Positions 1 through 9,379 of a stretch of DNA of 11,698 nt are shown here, piece after piece. Both the position numbers and the translations under genes were made by a program. Source of the DNA: Hamiltosporidium magnivora (lineage: Eukaryota > Microsporidia > Dubosqiidae). Every line of letters begins with the position of its first letter. Position 1 is the first letter of the stretch. The notes beneath the pieces were generated by a model that ran no database searches, was not told the DNA's origin, and worked only from the letters and a program-made list of their open reading frames with translations. The stretch covers positions 1 to 11,698 of the forward strand of contig PITI01000487.1 of NCBI GenBank assembly GCA_004325065.1, read 5' to 3'.

Positions 1-1864
1 TCAAAATTTAAATAAAATATTTTCAATTCTAAAACGGAAATTATTATAGAATTTTTACTCTTGATGTGAAGGAAAACTTATTCCGATTTATACTTAGGAT
101 ATAATATGATCAAATATATATAAAAAACACGTAAGCCACCAGCCATCATATAAAGTCATATTTCTTAAAAATGGCAGTCTCTCAAAAAATCCTCTGGAAA
201 GCAGTACAAAAAAAGAAAAAGTTTTATGTGAAAAAAATCGAAAAAGAAAGTTTATCTTCTCACAAGAACAGATGTAAGCGTTTAACAAAAACATTGGTAA
301 CACAGAAAACCATTTGACTAATTAACTAGATTAATTTATTCTTTATAGACTATTTCTATCGTTTTCTTTGGTTCTCGCTTTCTGTTTCACCCTTAATCTG
401 ACCTTTAAGTTTTATCACATCACTTTCTATATTATGTGTCATTTCAGTGATTTTGGGCATTCTATTTACAATTTAGTGTTTAATAGCTTTGATTAATGTT
501 TGCTTGATGCCTTTTTTTATTAAGTATATGTATAATATCAGTATTGATTGGTTGTATCAGTCAGCATCTTCTTTTTATAAAAGTGTTTCTTAGTTCTCAA
601 AGAAATTGAATTTCGTCTCATTTCTTATCTGTTAAGACTAGTGCTGCTAATATTCATGGATTTTGTTATTAACTCTCTTGTATAAAACAAATAATTATAA
701 AATATGAAATTTACATTAATTTACTTAAAACACTGCTACGAAACCATTTGAAGATAGTTATTTATAAATCATCTAAAGATATAGTAGTTCTATGATTATC
801 TCCAAAAAGCGTTAGATTTCGGTGTAATCTGTTTTAAAAATTTTATTTTGCAATCTTATACTAGTGTTATGCATGTATAAACGAATCAAATTGTATTTTC
901 AAAAAAACAGTAACAAACTTAATTATCTTCGTAAACTTCATTAACAGAGCCATAATTTCTCGATTTATCGATAAAGCTTAATAATTCAGAATATATTAGC
1001 ACAGATATATCTTGTTTCGTGTTTAATATCTAGATTTAAATGCCCCTGTGCAATTTAAAATAAAAATTAAAGATATATTTTAATCGTAGATTTTGCTTTT
1101 TGTCCTACTTCATTTCTTTTATTTTAGAAATTAAGCTTTATATTCTTTTTATTCTGTTAAGAGTATCATTTGTTTTTTTGTAGCACTTTACCTTTCGTTA
1201 AATTTAAGGTGTGCAAAGTTTTTTCTTTGTTCTAAAAAAACATTTTTCACGTATCCTGCGGCATATCTCAACTAAGTTAAGGCATACCTTCTTGTTTTTT
1301 ATAGTATGAATTTTTAAACTGGTGCTGAAGCAAATTCTATGATATTGTTCTAAGCATAAATGTTTTTCGAACTATTAATGTATAAATAAAGTGTAAGAAA
1401 AAAGCCGCAAACATTAATTCTACGTGGCTATTGTTTATGAATCATTAAACCGCAAAAAAATAAATTCGAAAGGTACTGAATAAAAGTTATTTATTTTAGA
1501 ATTAGAATAACACCTTGAAAAAGTAAAAAAAATATTTAGCAATATTTTTAGTATGATATACTATAAAAGAGCAGATTTTTCAAATCAATCTAAAGTTTCA
1601 CAAATGAACCCTAATGTTACTTCTACGGCTCAATATAGGCTTTAAAGATTAATGAACAAATTATAAAATCAAATGTTAAAGTAGATCATTATTTGAATGT
1701 CTTGATTTTTTGAACCAATTTATGATTTCGGGGGTATTAGTGGCCTTAATCGATTATATAATATATAGAATTTGCTCAAAGATTTTTTCATTGCCTGTTT
1801 TTAAGTTTTTTATTATTTACATAAAATTATAATGATGCAATTAAAAAATATAATTTCTCATTCC
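1..1864. other. AT-rich intergenic region without a supported gene
   Basis: I find no gene here. The longest open frame (minus strand, 94-303, 69 codons) is Phe/Leu-rich, as expected from A-rich DNA read in reverse, and shows no domain or start-context signal. A slightly less AT-biased patch at about 1247-1290 and a GGGGG run near 1730 may be old repeat debris, but neither aligns with anything else that I could see in the window. No tRNA-like or other structured RNA was recognised by eye. Confidence 0.6.
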
Positions 1865-2545
1865 ATGATGGAAGGCAAATAATTACAATAAAAACCATAT
1901 TATTGGCAAAAGCATGTGAAATTAGTATAAAAATTATTTTTGTGGATTTTAATGAGACAATAGCCTCACTAAATTATCGGTTATTTCATTAGAATTTTTA
2001 TAAGGAGGAAGGGGTCTACAAAACAGTGGAATCCTTGCTATAAATACTGTGCAGTTTTGATATTTAACTAGATTGCAGACGGAAAATTGAAAATGAACGT
2101 AATATTCCTGTTAAAGCATGTAACTCTGATTTTTCTCGCGCAGGTTTGAAGACTTAGCGCCTGGAGATATAAAACAAAAACCTATAATAAGCCAGGAAAG
2201 CTAAGTAGAAGGCTATACTTTTTAATATGACATTGAAATTTCTAGGTAGAACTCATGTAAGTCGCTGATATATATCTTAGGTAGAATTTTATCAGGTTTT
2301 AAAAGTGTAGTTTAAGTAGGAATGCTACATAGTCCCAGGGAGCCAAAGGTGGGTTTCTAAGTACGATCACCCTTCATATAAAAAACATTAACGAATTTTG
2401 AGCAACCGCCTAAACATTAATTAGGTTATACATATCTTTTAGATGAAAGAATTTGGGATGTAGGTATCGAAAGTGTACCGATGAAGTGTTGGAGCAGTCA
2501 TTTTTGTTAGACTTATATACGAGTCAAATCACAAAAGCAGCATCG
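1865..2545 (+). repeat. Decayed dispersed repeat, copy A (inverted partner of copy B)
   Basis: This stretch aligns along its whole length with the reverse complement of about 3720-4390. Shared exact blocks in the same order include TAGCGCCT (2155-2162 against 4095-4102), CATGTAAGT (2254-2262 against 3994-4002), CGATCAC (2364-2370 against 3892-3898), ACATTAACGA (2385-2394 against 3868-3877) and GGTATCG (2463-2469 against 3793-3799). Small indels lie between the blocks, and identity by eye is roughly 55-65% (not computed). Near 2430-2520 the reading resembles that of copy B: a D-x-R-x-W-D-x-G-I block, then T-D-x-V-L after a one-base frameshift. The element was therefore probably protein-coding and is now a pseudogene. 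The 64-codon open frame at 2453-2647 is a leftover of this copy running past its end, not a gene. The element family is not recognised, and both ends are approximate. Confidence 0.8.
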
Positions 2546-3052
2546 CCTGACATTTTTATGGGCAATGCAATTTTCATCATTTGCATTATACTTTATAATT
2601 TTTTAAATTTATGTGAAGTAATTACTTTAAAGTTTCATTCATTATAATCAAATAAAACTAGCTTTGCTGTTTTAAGGATGAATATGAGTTTTAAGAAAAG
2701 CAGTTTCAGATTAAAAAACTAACTTTAGTTAAAATTCAGGCGTTTATTTCATAATATATTTCGTTAAGATCTAGCTTTCTTAAAGAACTAACTCGAATTG
2801 CGTAAATATATTTATGGATCGTTGACTTTGTACATTATTCAGAAAAAAACAAAATGTCTTATAAATATGAAATATAAATATTCGTATAGCCCGATTGAAG
2901 TGTTTCTACTGATAGTTTAAAAACAGAATTGAGGTTCATATTGCTTCAAGAGCAACTTTTCTACCTTAAAGAGTTTGATTTGGTTATGAAAATTTTTATT
3001 TATTTATTAAATATTTAAAAGAGTTGGTATTTTTTTAAAAAATATTTGAGAA
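2546..3052. other. AT-rich spacer and upstream region of the chromodomain gene
   Basis: About 500 bases separate repeat copy A from the HP1-like gene. There is no supported ORF or RNA. The last 60 bases are A/T runs (for example a T-run followed by an A-run at about 3029-3044), which would suit a promoter, but no defined element other than the CCC triplet next to the start is visible. Confidence 0.5.
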
Positions 3053-3055
3053 CCC
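3053..3055 (+). promoter_or_regulatory. CCC start-proximal motif of the chromodomain gene
   Basis: A CCC triplet stands three bases before the ATG at 3059 in an otherwise A/T-only context. CCC- or GGG-like motifs just upstream of start codons are an established feature of microsporidian genes. Here the motif supports both the chosen start and the taxonomic guess. A three-base motif can occur by chance, so this is suggestive only. Confidence 0.45.
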
Positions 3056-3058
3056 ATC

Positions 3059-3610
3059 ATGGAAGATGAGAATGTATATTCAGTCGAGAAGATAATGGAT
3101 ACTAGGAAGTTCAAAGGAAAAAAACAATATTTGATAAAATGGGACGGTTATTCAGATGAACATAATACATGGGAATATGCTAAAGATATTTTTTGTAAAG
3201 ATTTGATTGACGAATTTGAATCTCGTTGTGAAAAGGAGTTAGAAGCCAAAAAGGTTCTACCAACACAAATAACCTCATCTCCGATAAAAGAAAAAGCAAG
3301 ACCACGTCGATCAGCTTCTTCTTCTATATCCGAAGCCTCAAAAATGGATGAAAATGTAGTAAATAAAAAGAAAAAATCATCAAAAGATGAAGGGATTACA
3401 ACAAGAATAATCACGAATAAGTGGGACGATAAAGTGAAAAGGATTGCATGTGTTCATAGAAATCTTTCTACTTCTGAATTGGAAGTTGAAATTGAGTTTA
3501 CTGATGATAGTGTTTCAATAGTACCTATTGAGCACGCCCATCTTCACTGTCCTTTATGGCTTTTAAAATATTATGAAGATAACATATGTTTTAGTGAAGC
3601 TGATGAATAG
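3059..3610 (+). CDS. HP1/Swi6-like heterochromatin protein: chromodomain plus chromoshadow-like domain (183 aa)
   Basis: By family, HP1 proteins bind histone H3 methylated on lysine 9 through the chromodomain and dimerise through the chromoshadow domain to build silent chromatin in the nucleus. Seen here: residues about 5-58 match the chromodomain pattern (VEKIMDTR, then YLIKWDGY, HNTWE and a DLIDEFE helix). All three aromatic-cage positions are kept as Y7, W28 and Y31. Residues about 65-120 form a basic, Ser-rich hinge with RPRR (81-84) and KKKK (103-106), plausible nuclear-localisation or nucleic-acid-binding patches. Residues about 122-178 fit a chromoshadow domain: a beta-rich segment (LEVEIEF), an IVPIEHAH stretch, then HCPLWLLKYYEDNI, the counterpart of the CP-x-x-x-x-x-FYE helix of HP1. 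The short acidic tail lacks the Trp found at the end of animal HP1. At 183 residues it is slightly shorter than typical animal HP1 (about 200) and well short of Swi6. There is no intron. The first ATG follows a CCC triplet, and upstream sequence is A/T-only. Decayed inverted repeats flank the gene on both sides. The chromodomain assignment is firm and the shadow domain likely; orthology to HP1 itself is inferred. Confidence 0.93.
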   Translation: MEDENVYSVEKIMDTRKFKGKKQYLIKWDGYSDEHNTWEYAKDIFCKDLIDEFESRCEKELEAKKVLPTQITSSPIKEKARPRRSASSSISEASKMDENVVNKKKKSSKDEGITTRIITNKWDDKVKRIACVHRNLSTSELEVEIEFTDDSVSIVPIEHAHLHCPLWLLKYYEDNICFSEADE

Positions 3611-3662
3611 TTAAATTATTTCGTTTTTTTTAATTCTATCTTACTTATTTTTTTTAAATTTG

Positions 3663-3668
3663 AATAAA
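3663..3668 (+). terminator. Candidate polyadenylation signal (AATAAA)
   Basis: An AATAAA hexamer lies 52 bases after the stop codon of the HP1-like gene, after two T-rich runs. The placement is reasonable for a eukaryotic 3' end. The hexamer is common by chance in DNA this AT-rich, so only its position gives it weight. Confidence 0.35.
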
Positions 3669-3719
3669 TTTCATCTAAAAGTATCGCATCTTTTAAAACA
3701 GTGGAAAGTGTTATATTTG

Positions 3720-4390
3720 TTTTCATGGCATTAACGCTGTTCTAGGTTTAACATAAATAACTGCTTCATCAACACTCTATCAGTAAATCCTGCGATACCT
3801 AAGTCCCAAAGCCTTTTATCTACCAGGGCGTAGAACCCGATTAATAGGCGAGGAAGTTACCCAGAGCTCGTTAATGTCCGTTGCATGGAGTGTGATCGAA
3901 GCCCTTCTTGCGCTCCTCCAAGACTATGCAGCATTCTCCCTTAATTTACCCTTTTCTGAACCCAATAAACTTCTAGCTAAGATTATTTCAAAGACTTACA
4001 TGGGGTCCACCTAGACAGTGCAATATCATATCAACAGGTATAAGCTGCTACTTAACTCTCCCAGCTTTTAATGGTTTTCATTTTTATATATCCTAGGCGC
4101 TAATTCTTCTAACACGAGTGAGCAAGGCTAGGTTTCCATGATTTTACATGGCAATTACCTACATGGTCAGCTGCAGTCTCCGATCAAATTATATAAAAAA
4201 CTACAAATAAATTCGTAGAAAAAGCTTCTCGCTTCTTAGACCTCTCTTCCTCATACAAACTTCCATGAAACAACCGAAAATGGAGCGTGGTTTTATTCCC
4301 ATCAAAAATCCAAACAATGACCTCACACCTGTTTCACACACTCATTGCCAAGCAGAAAGTCTTTTACGTGGTTATCCTCCCTGCGCCACA
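3720..4390 (-). repeat. Decayed dispersed repeat, copy B (inverted partner of copy A)
   Basis: The reverse complement of this stretch aligns with 1865-2545. It is less eroded in composition than copy A: 3781-3960 is 47% GC (85 of 180 bases, counted by hand), far above the surrounding DNA. Reading the minus strand gives open runs broken by stops. One, about 4200-4345, runs some 46 codons. Another, around 3730-3850, begins LPRLLIGFYALVDKRLWDLG and continues to a T-D-R-V-L-M-K-Q block before a stop. Copy A has a similar block, so this looks like a former coding region. I do not recognise the protein. The plus-strand open frame at 4265-4474 (69 codons) lies on the opposite strand to this former coding direction, extends past the repeat end, and is taken as a chance ORF. 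The repeat begins only about 110 bases after the stop of the HP1-like gene. Ends are approximate. Confidence 0.8.
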
Positions 4391-7300
4391 ATATATTCTA
4401 CAGAACTAAAACTAAATAAAAAGTTTGAATTTAGAAAATATTTAAGTACAACAAATTCAGACATTACAATTTAAAATGCAATTTTTTGCAGAACATATTC
4501 AAATTCAAATTAATTTTGAAATATTTTAAATTTAAATCTATTATTAAAAAATGATTTGAAAGAATTGTGTTAAAAATATGAATTAACTTTATATCTACCA
4601 GCAAAATCCCAATAACTGTACAATTTTCAATGTTTGAATAAAATTTATAAAAATCGAAATTTATAAGTTTTCAAATTAAACAAAAATTTCCAAAGAAGCT
4701 CGTTTATCTGGCAACAAAATATGGGAATTTGAAAACTTTAAACTTATATTTTTAAATGGTCGTTCTTCGGCCTTTAAAAATTAAAAACAAACATTAAATA
4801 CAATTTTCGACGGATAAAATTTTATACCTAAAATACTTTTTTTGAAAGAAATATTTTTGTGATACAACGCTAAAATGAATTTTGAAATCTAATATGATCT
4901 TTACTGAAATATTTTTTTGTTTAAACTTTTTAAGAAACTATGATAATATTCAAGACATTTTATTAAACCCGTACCTAATATTAACTTTATATCTATTCGA
5001 ATGACATTTAACCTTATATTTTCAAATGTGGTTTTGATGCAAAAAATGTCTTTTGGTTGTCTTAGGATATAAATTATAATATAATTAACAACTTTTTTTG
5101 TAGTATTACTTGAGATCTTTTAAGATTAATTATATTTTGATATATTACTTTCGATGAATGTATATTATATAAATATTGTTTGTATTTTATTTAATGACTT
5201 TGAAGATAAAATCATTCATAATATTTTAAAGATTTTATGACTGTTTATACTTGTTGTAGTCGAAATAAAAAAATTTATAAATTAATTTAAGTTACCTTAG
5301 TGATTTCTTTTTTTAACTTACTATAATCATGATCACAGTGCTATTAAATTATTCATTGTTTATTGTTTTAATATTTAATTAAATGTTTCAGAGTGGTTAG
5401 TTTTTACTGGAAAATGTAGTTATTGCTAATATATTGAAAACATTACTAAATAAAACAATTGAACAACATGTGATGCTCATACTGGTACAAAAATTCTAAA
5501 ATGTTTTATTTGTTTTTAAAAAACGAATGCTAAATTTGTAGACACTCTCATCATACATTTCAAATTTCGGATCCTATCTTTCCCATAAGATATGAGATAT
5601 TATGTGAAAAACACATTCAATTTGATAGTTTTAAACCGATGAAGTCCCAATGAAACAAATTTCAACAATTGGAAACATATTATAAACCTTTGTTTAAGAA
5701 ACACAAAATTTCATTTTTTATAGCACTCAAATATTCAAAAAAAGATATTCCTTATTCATGTGTGATTCGTAAGATTTTCGATACGATTTTTCTACTAGAA
5801 AAGCCAAAAAATATTATTTGCATTATTATTTCATCAAAGAATAAAGAATGAATATAATAGGTAGTCGATGGGTTACTTACAGGTATTTTTCAGATATTCG
5901 AAGAAATAAATACACACAGGATAGTTTCTTCACTCACTTAATAAGTGGATAATAATATTTATATGTACAGCAAACTTAATGTTATTCTTTTTAGCACCAT
6001 ATTCGTTTACCTCTGTGTTTATAAAGGTCTCAAACCCATTTACTTACTTTTGATTGAATTGAACTGAAAAAAAAACATTTGATTTAATTTTGAATCAGAT
6101 GAATGGATTTTTTATATTTCTGAAAAAAGTTGCTTCGATACTGCAATGTTTATCTTTAATCAAATAATTTTTAGACTCTAAAGGTAAACACCATAATATA
6201 GAATTTTTATTTTGCAGTTTTTCTCGCTGATATTACCTTAAAAACCTTGCGATTGAATTGAAAATATATCCTGAGCTTAGTATTTTTATTCGAGTTAAAT
6301 CAACCAGCGTTAATTATTTCATCGGTGTTTAAATATAAACCAAATCTATACTATTTTTTATTCTAAAAAATATAATTATTTGATATTGAATTCATGTTAA
6401 ACCTTTCGATGAAGGCAGCTGAGAATTTTTGTATTTTAGCTTTAATTAAGAAATTTGCTATAATATTAATATTTAAAAAAAACTTTTTGCATATATTCAT
6501 TTTGTTTAATATGAAGTTTAATAATTTTAAAAACATTGTACTTCGAGTTTTAGATCATGATTCTTCCATAAAATAAATTCTTAAATGTAATCATTCAGCT
6601 TAAACCTATTTTTAAAAATAAGTTTTTTTCAAACATTTTTCATTTCGATAATAGCTTTTTCACTTGTGTTTGTATGAATACATGATTCTGATACAAATTT
6701 CGAATATATTAAAAACATGCAAAGAAGAAAAAATGACTTATGAGAAAAACTAAAGTGAATATATTACTTTTTATGTTTAAAACTGATTCAATGTATTATT
6801 TCGGGCTTTTATTTGCTATACTTTTTATATCTGTGTAATCGATATGGTTATGAGCTAGATTAAACAATTAGTTATTGAAACCACAATAATTACTCAAATT
6901 AGACATTTATTGCACTAAAAATATATAAAATAACGGGAAAATAATTTAAAAAAAAACACTAATAGTAATACAAAACACATTATTGAACATAATTCTGAAC
7001 AATACCTTAATTTTTATTCAAGGATATAAAATCTATCTGAGTGAATCCAAAAAAACTCTAAATTACATATAAATTGTGATTCATGGTTTAAAATTTCAAA
7101 TAATGAGAATTTAAAATGTGGGTGTTTTAACGTAAAATGTATAGTTTGTGTAAAAGAACATCATTTCAAAACTTACGGTAGAGCATTAGGCAAGATATAG
7201 ATGAATCCACCAAATAGCCAGTACATTGATTCAATATTGAATAACTGAGAAATTCTCTGCTATAAATAATATAATACTACTAAAATTTCTCAATTTAGAA

Positions 7301-8107
7301 TATACGCCCGATAATTCTTTGTAATTTGATATTTCTATCTTTTAATGACAAATGTGTAATATAATTTGAATATCAGAAAAATTATTATTATTTTCAATAT
7401 ATAATTTGTCTTATTGTACTTTAGTAAATCTGATTTGTAGAAATTGAATGGAATTAAATGGTTACAGATTTAAACTACTTGGATACCTTTATTCATTAAA
7501 CAATTAGAATCTTTTAAAAGCGTAATTAGTATTATATAATTGGTATTTAGTTATCTAAAACCTTTATATGTAGAGTAGATCTAGAAGTAGTTGGGTAATT
7601 CAAAGCAAATAGATTTTTGTTGCTTAAAATTTTTAAAATAAAATTTAGCGAGAATTTTATGTTGCATACAATAAAATTTTGAAAAAGAAGAAATCTATTT
7701 TATGACTGGTGTCTTTTAAGTACTACATTGATCAATTTCCTAGTTAGTTTTCAATTTTAATTGTTAAGCAATCTCTTTTATATATAATTTTATTTCTCTG
7801 AATTTAAACCAAAGTAATGAGTTTTTAAGGTAAATGGAAATTCTAAATAATTTGTCATTTTGAAAATAGTATTGGTAAATATTTTACTTAAAAAATATTT
7901 TTCTAGTCGCATAGTATTTTGTAGAAGATTTTTTGTTAATTAATTTAATTAAAATATATTTGAAGTGTTATAAACGAATAATTCTATTAGTATACTCTTT
8001 TTAATTTTTAATCAATTTAAATAGAATTTTTTTGATAAAATATAAAATTTCCGATAAATTAATTTAATTTAAATACATTTCTAAAAAAAATATTTTCATC
8101 CTGGTTT
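4391..8107. other. 3.7 kb AT-rich gene desert
   Basis: No gene is supported here. Two 60-codon open frames exist. The one at 5669-5851 opens with TTG rather than ATG. The one at 6394-6576 has an ATG but is a low-complexity Lys/Phe/Ile/Leu sequence with no start motif. Both have the composition expected of chance ORFs in such DNA. The stretch is dominated by A/T runs, with no tandem array, tRNA-like fold or recognisable transposon block by eye. A pair of near-identical 24-base AT repeats lies at its right end (listed separately). Confidence 0.55.
7938..8080. repeat. Pair of 24-base AT-only direct repeats upstream of the 423-aa gene
   Basis: Positions 7938-7961 and 8057-8080 match at 22 of 24 bases, sharing the 13-base block AATTAATTTAATT and then AAATA and ATTT. 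The second copy ends 27 bases before the ATG at 8108. They could be upstream binding sites or nucleosome-excluding AT tracts, but AT-only matches arise easily at this base composition, so function is unproven. Confidence 0.3.
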
Positions 8108-9379
8108 ATGTATTTCCTCATTGTGATCTGTATGTTGAATGCTAGTATAAAACAAGAATCTAAGTATTTTTTGGAAAATGAGACCAAAATTGATAACATA
8201 TTAGACATACTACAACACAAAATTGATATGCAACATATGCACAATTTTAATGGTTTGTTAGAAATCGCTGGTATGGAATATTTATTCTTGAACAACGAAT
8301 ATTCAGATTTGGAAATACTTTCTAATGATATTTCAAATTTTTGGACCAGATCTTATTCGGGTGACATGAAAATAACCTGTGCGATACTGCTATATACGAA
8401 TGATTTCGAATTTGAAACAAGGTTTCTGAAAGAAATCTTAGGAATAAGTAAAAATATAGTTGAATTTAGATTTCCGAATAAAACTGTTCATTTAAATCTT
8501 TTGAATCTATTATATTGTCCAATCGGAAGAAGAAACTCTAAAAAATATGAAAGTAAGGATTATTTAAAAATTATGGGACGAAAAACTATTATATATTACA
8601 GTTGTATGATGCATGAAATACTTTCAAAGTTTTCTTACCAAACCAAAGACCATTCATTGTCCTTCTTTCCGGTTTTCCATAAAAAATTAGACGATAAATA
8701 TTATCAATTTTTTTATAATTTCCTAACTCAAGTTTTGAGCTTATTTTCAGAAAGAAAAATCTGTAAAGGTTTTTTAGTTGCAGGAAACCAAAAACTAAAT
8801 GAATGCTATTTTGACGAATTAAATAAATTCGATGTCATACCATACGCCTTTTCCACTGAGTTTTATAAAAAAGGTAGAAATCTTTCACTATCCCTTGATG
8901 CTATGGAGTCGAATAAGACATTAGATGTTTCAAATGATTTTTGCAATTACAATATTTCATTTAAACTTTTAAAAATACTTGAAACCGAAAACAAATGTTT
9001 TAAATTTACGAATAAATTTTCTAGCTTTTTGAAGAAGACTTGCAAATCTGCCGATAAGTTAAGATTTGAATATTTTACAATTCAATATTATATTAAGGAT
9101 ATGTCACTGGAATTTGAATTAAATCCTGATCCCCGGGATATGAATTTATTACCAGATAAATCAGCGGTAGATATTTCCTTGATTTCGGATGGAATAGGTC
9201 TATATTTTAAGCTCATATTTAATTTGCAAACAAGAGAACTTTTAGATATTGAATTTGATGAAAGTCAAATCAAAGAAAAAGTCACTTGGAGTTTAAAAAA
9301 CAAAAAAAAATATTTATCAAGTGTCTTCAATAAAACAACAAGATTTTCTCTTATTTGGGATTTACGAGATTCAGATTAA
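8108..9379 (+). CDS. Hypothetical protein, probably secreted or ER-targeted (423 aa)
   Basis: I do not recognise this protein. The open frame is uninterrupted and by far the longest in the window. Its codons use the full amino-acid range and it is visibly less AT-biased than its flanks, which supports a real gene. Residues 1-10 are MYFLIVICML, a short hydrophobic run followed by N-A-S, resembling a signal peptide with possible cleavage after about residue 12. No later stretch is clearly a membrane helix, so a soluble secreted or lumenal protein is more likely than a multipass one. Apart from C9 there are eight cysteines (91, 137, 166, 219, 233, 279, 297, 312), an even number that would permit disulfides. 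N-x-S/T sequons occur at 24, 124, 258, 282 and 408, though many microsporidia lack N-glycosylation. The C-terminal half carries alternating hydrophobic beta-like segments (about 321-337, 354-386) and a basic run (397-401). The chosen start is the first ATG. The next in-frame Met is residue 9, which would remove most of the leader. No CCC triplet precedes the start; CATCCTGG at 8098-8105 is the nearest GC-bearing patch. No AATAAA lies close downstream; the nearest I saw is at 9672-9677. A lineage-specific family is likely (inference). Confidence 0.85.
   Translation: MYFLIVICMLNASIKQESKYFLENETKIDNILDILQHKIDMQHMHNFNGLLEIAGMEYLFLNNEYSDLEILSNDISNFWTRSYSGDMKITCAILLYTNDFEFETRFLKEILGISKNIVEFRFPNKTVHLNLLNLLYCPIGRRNSKKYESKDYLKIMGRKTIIYYSCMMHEILSKFSYQTKDHSLSFFPVFHKKLDDKYYQFFYNFLTQVLSLFSERKICKGFLVAGNQKLNECYFDELNKFDVIPYAFSTEFYKKGRNLSLSLDAMESNKTLDVSNDFCNYNISFKLLKILETENKCFKFTNKFSSFLKKTCKSADKLRFEYFTIQYYIKDMSLEFELNPDPRDMNLLPDKSAVDISLISDGIGLYFKLIFNLQTRELLDIEFDESQIKEKVTWSLKNKKKYLSSVFNKTTRFSLIWDLRDSD

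Noticed and set aside
94..303. Minus-strand 69-codon ORF
   Set aside because: Phe- and Leu-rich translation of A-rich DNA, with no domain, start motif or supporting composition.
1200..1300. Possible third copy of the repeat on the minus strand
   Set aside because: Only a short match around the block corresponding to GGTATCGCAGGAT could be seen, and the alignment does not extend either way.
2453..2647. 64-codon plus-strand ORF as a gene
   Set aside because: Its first half is the frameshifted remnant inside repeat copy A, and the rest is AT-rich flank.
3148..3414. 88-codon minus-strand ORF
   Set aside because: Antisense shadow of the HP1-like gene; the plus-strand frame has clear domains.
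4265..4474. 69-codon plus-strand ORF
   Set aside because: Antisense to the former coding direction of repeat copy B over its first half, then AT-rich DNA; no recognisable domain.
5669..5851. 60-codon plus-strand ORF
   Set aside because: Begins with TTG and is Lys/Ile/Phe-rich, as chance ORFs are at this base composition.
6394..6576. 60-codon plus-strand ORF starting with ATG
   Set aside because: Low-complexity Lys/Phe/Ile/Leu/Asn content, no upstream CCC-like motif and no domain; a real small protein cannot be fully excluded.
8059..8295. 78-codon minus-strand ORF
   Set aside because: Shadow of the first part of the 423-residue gene.
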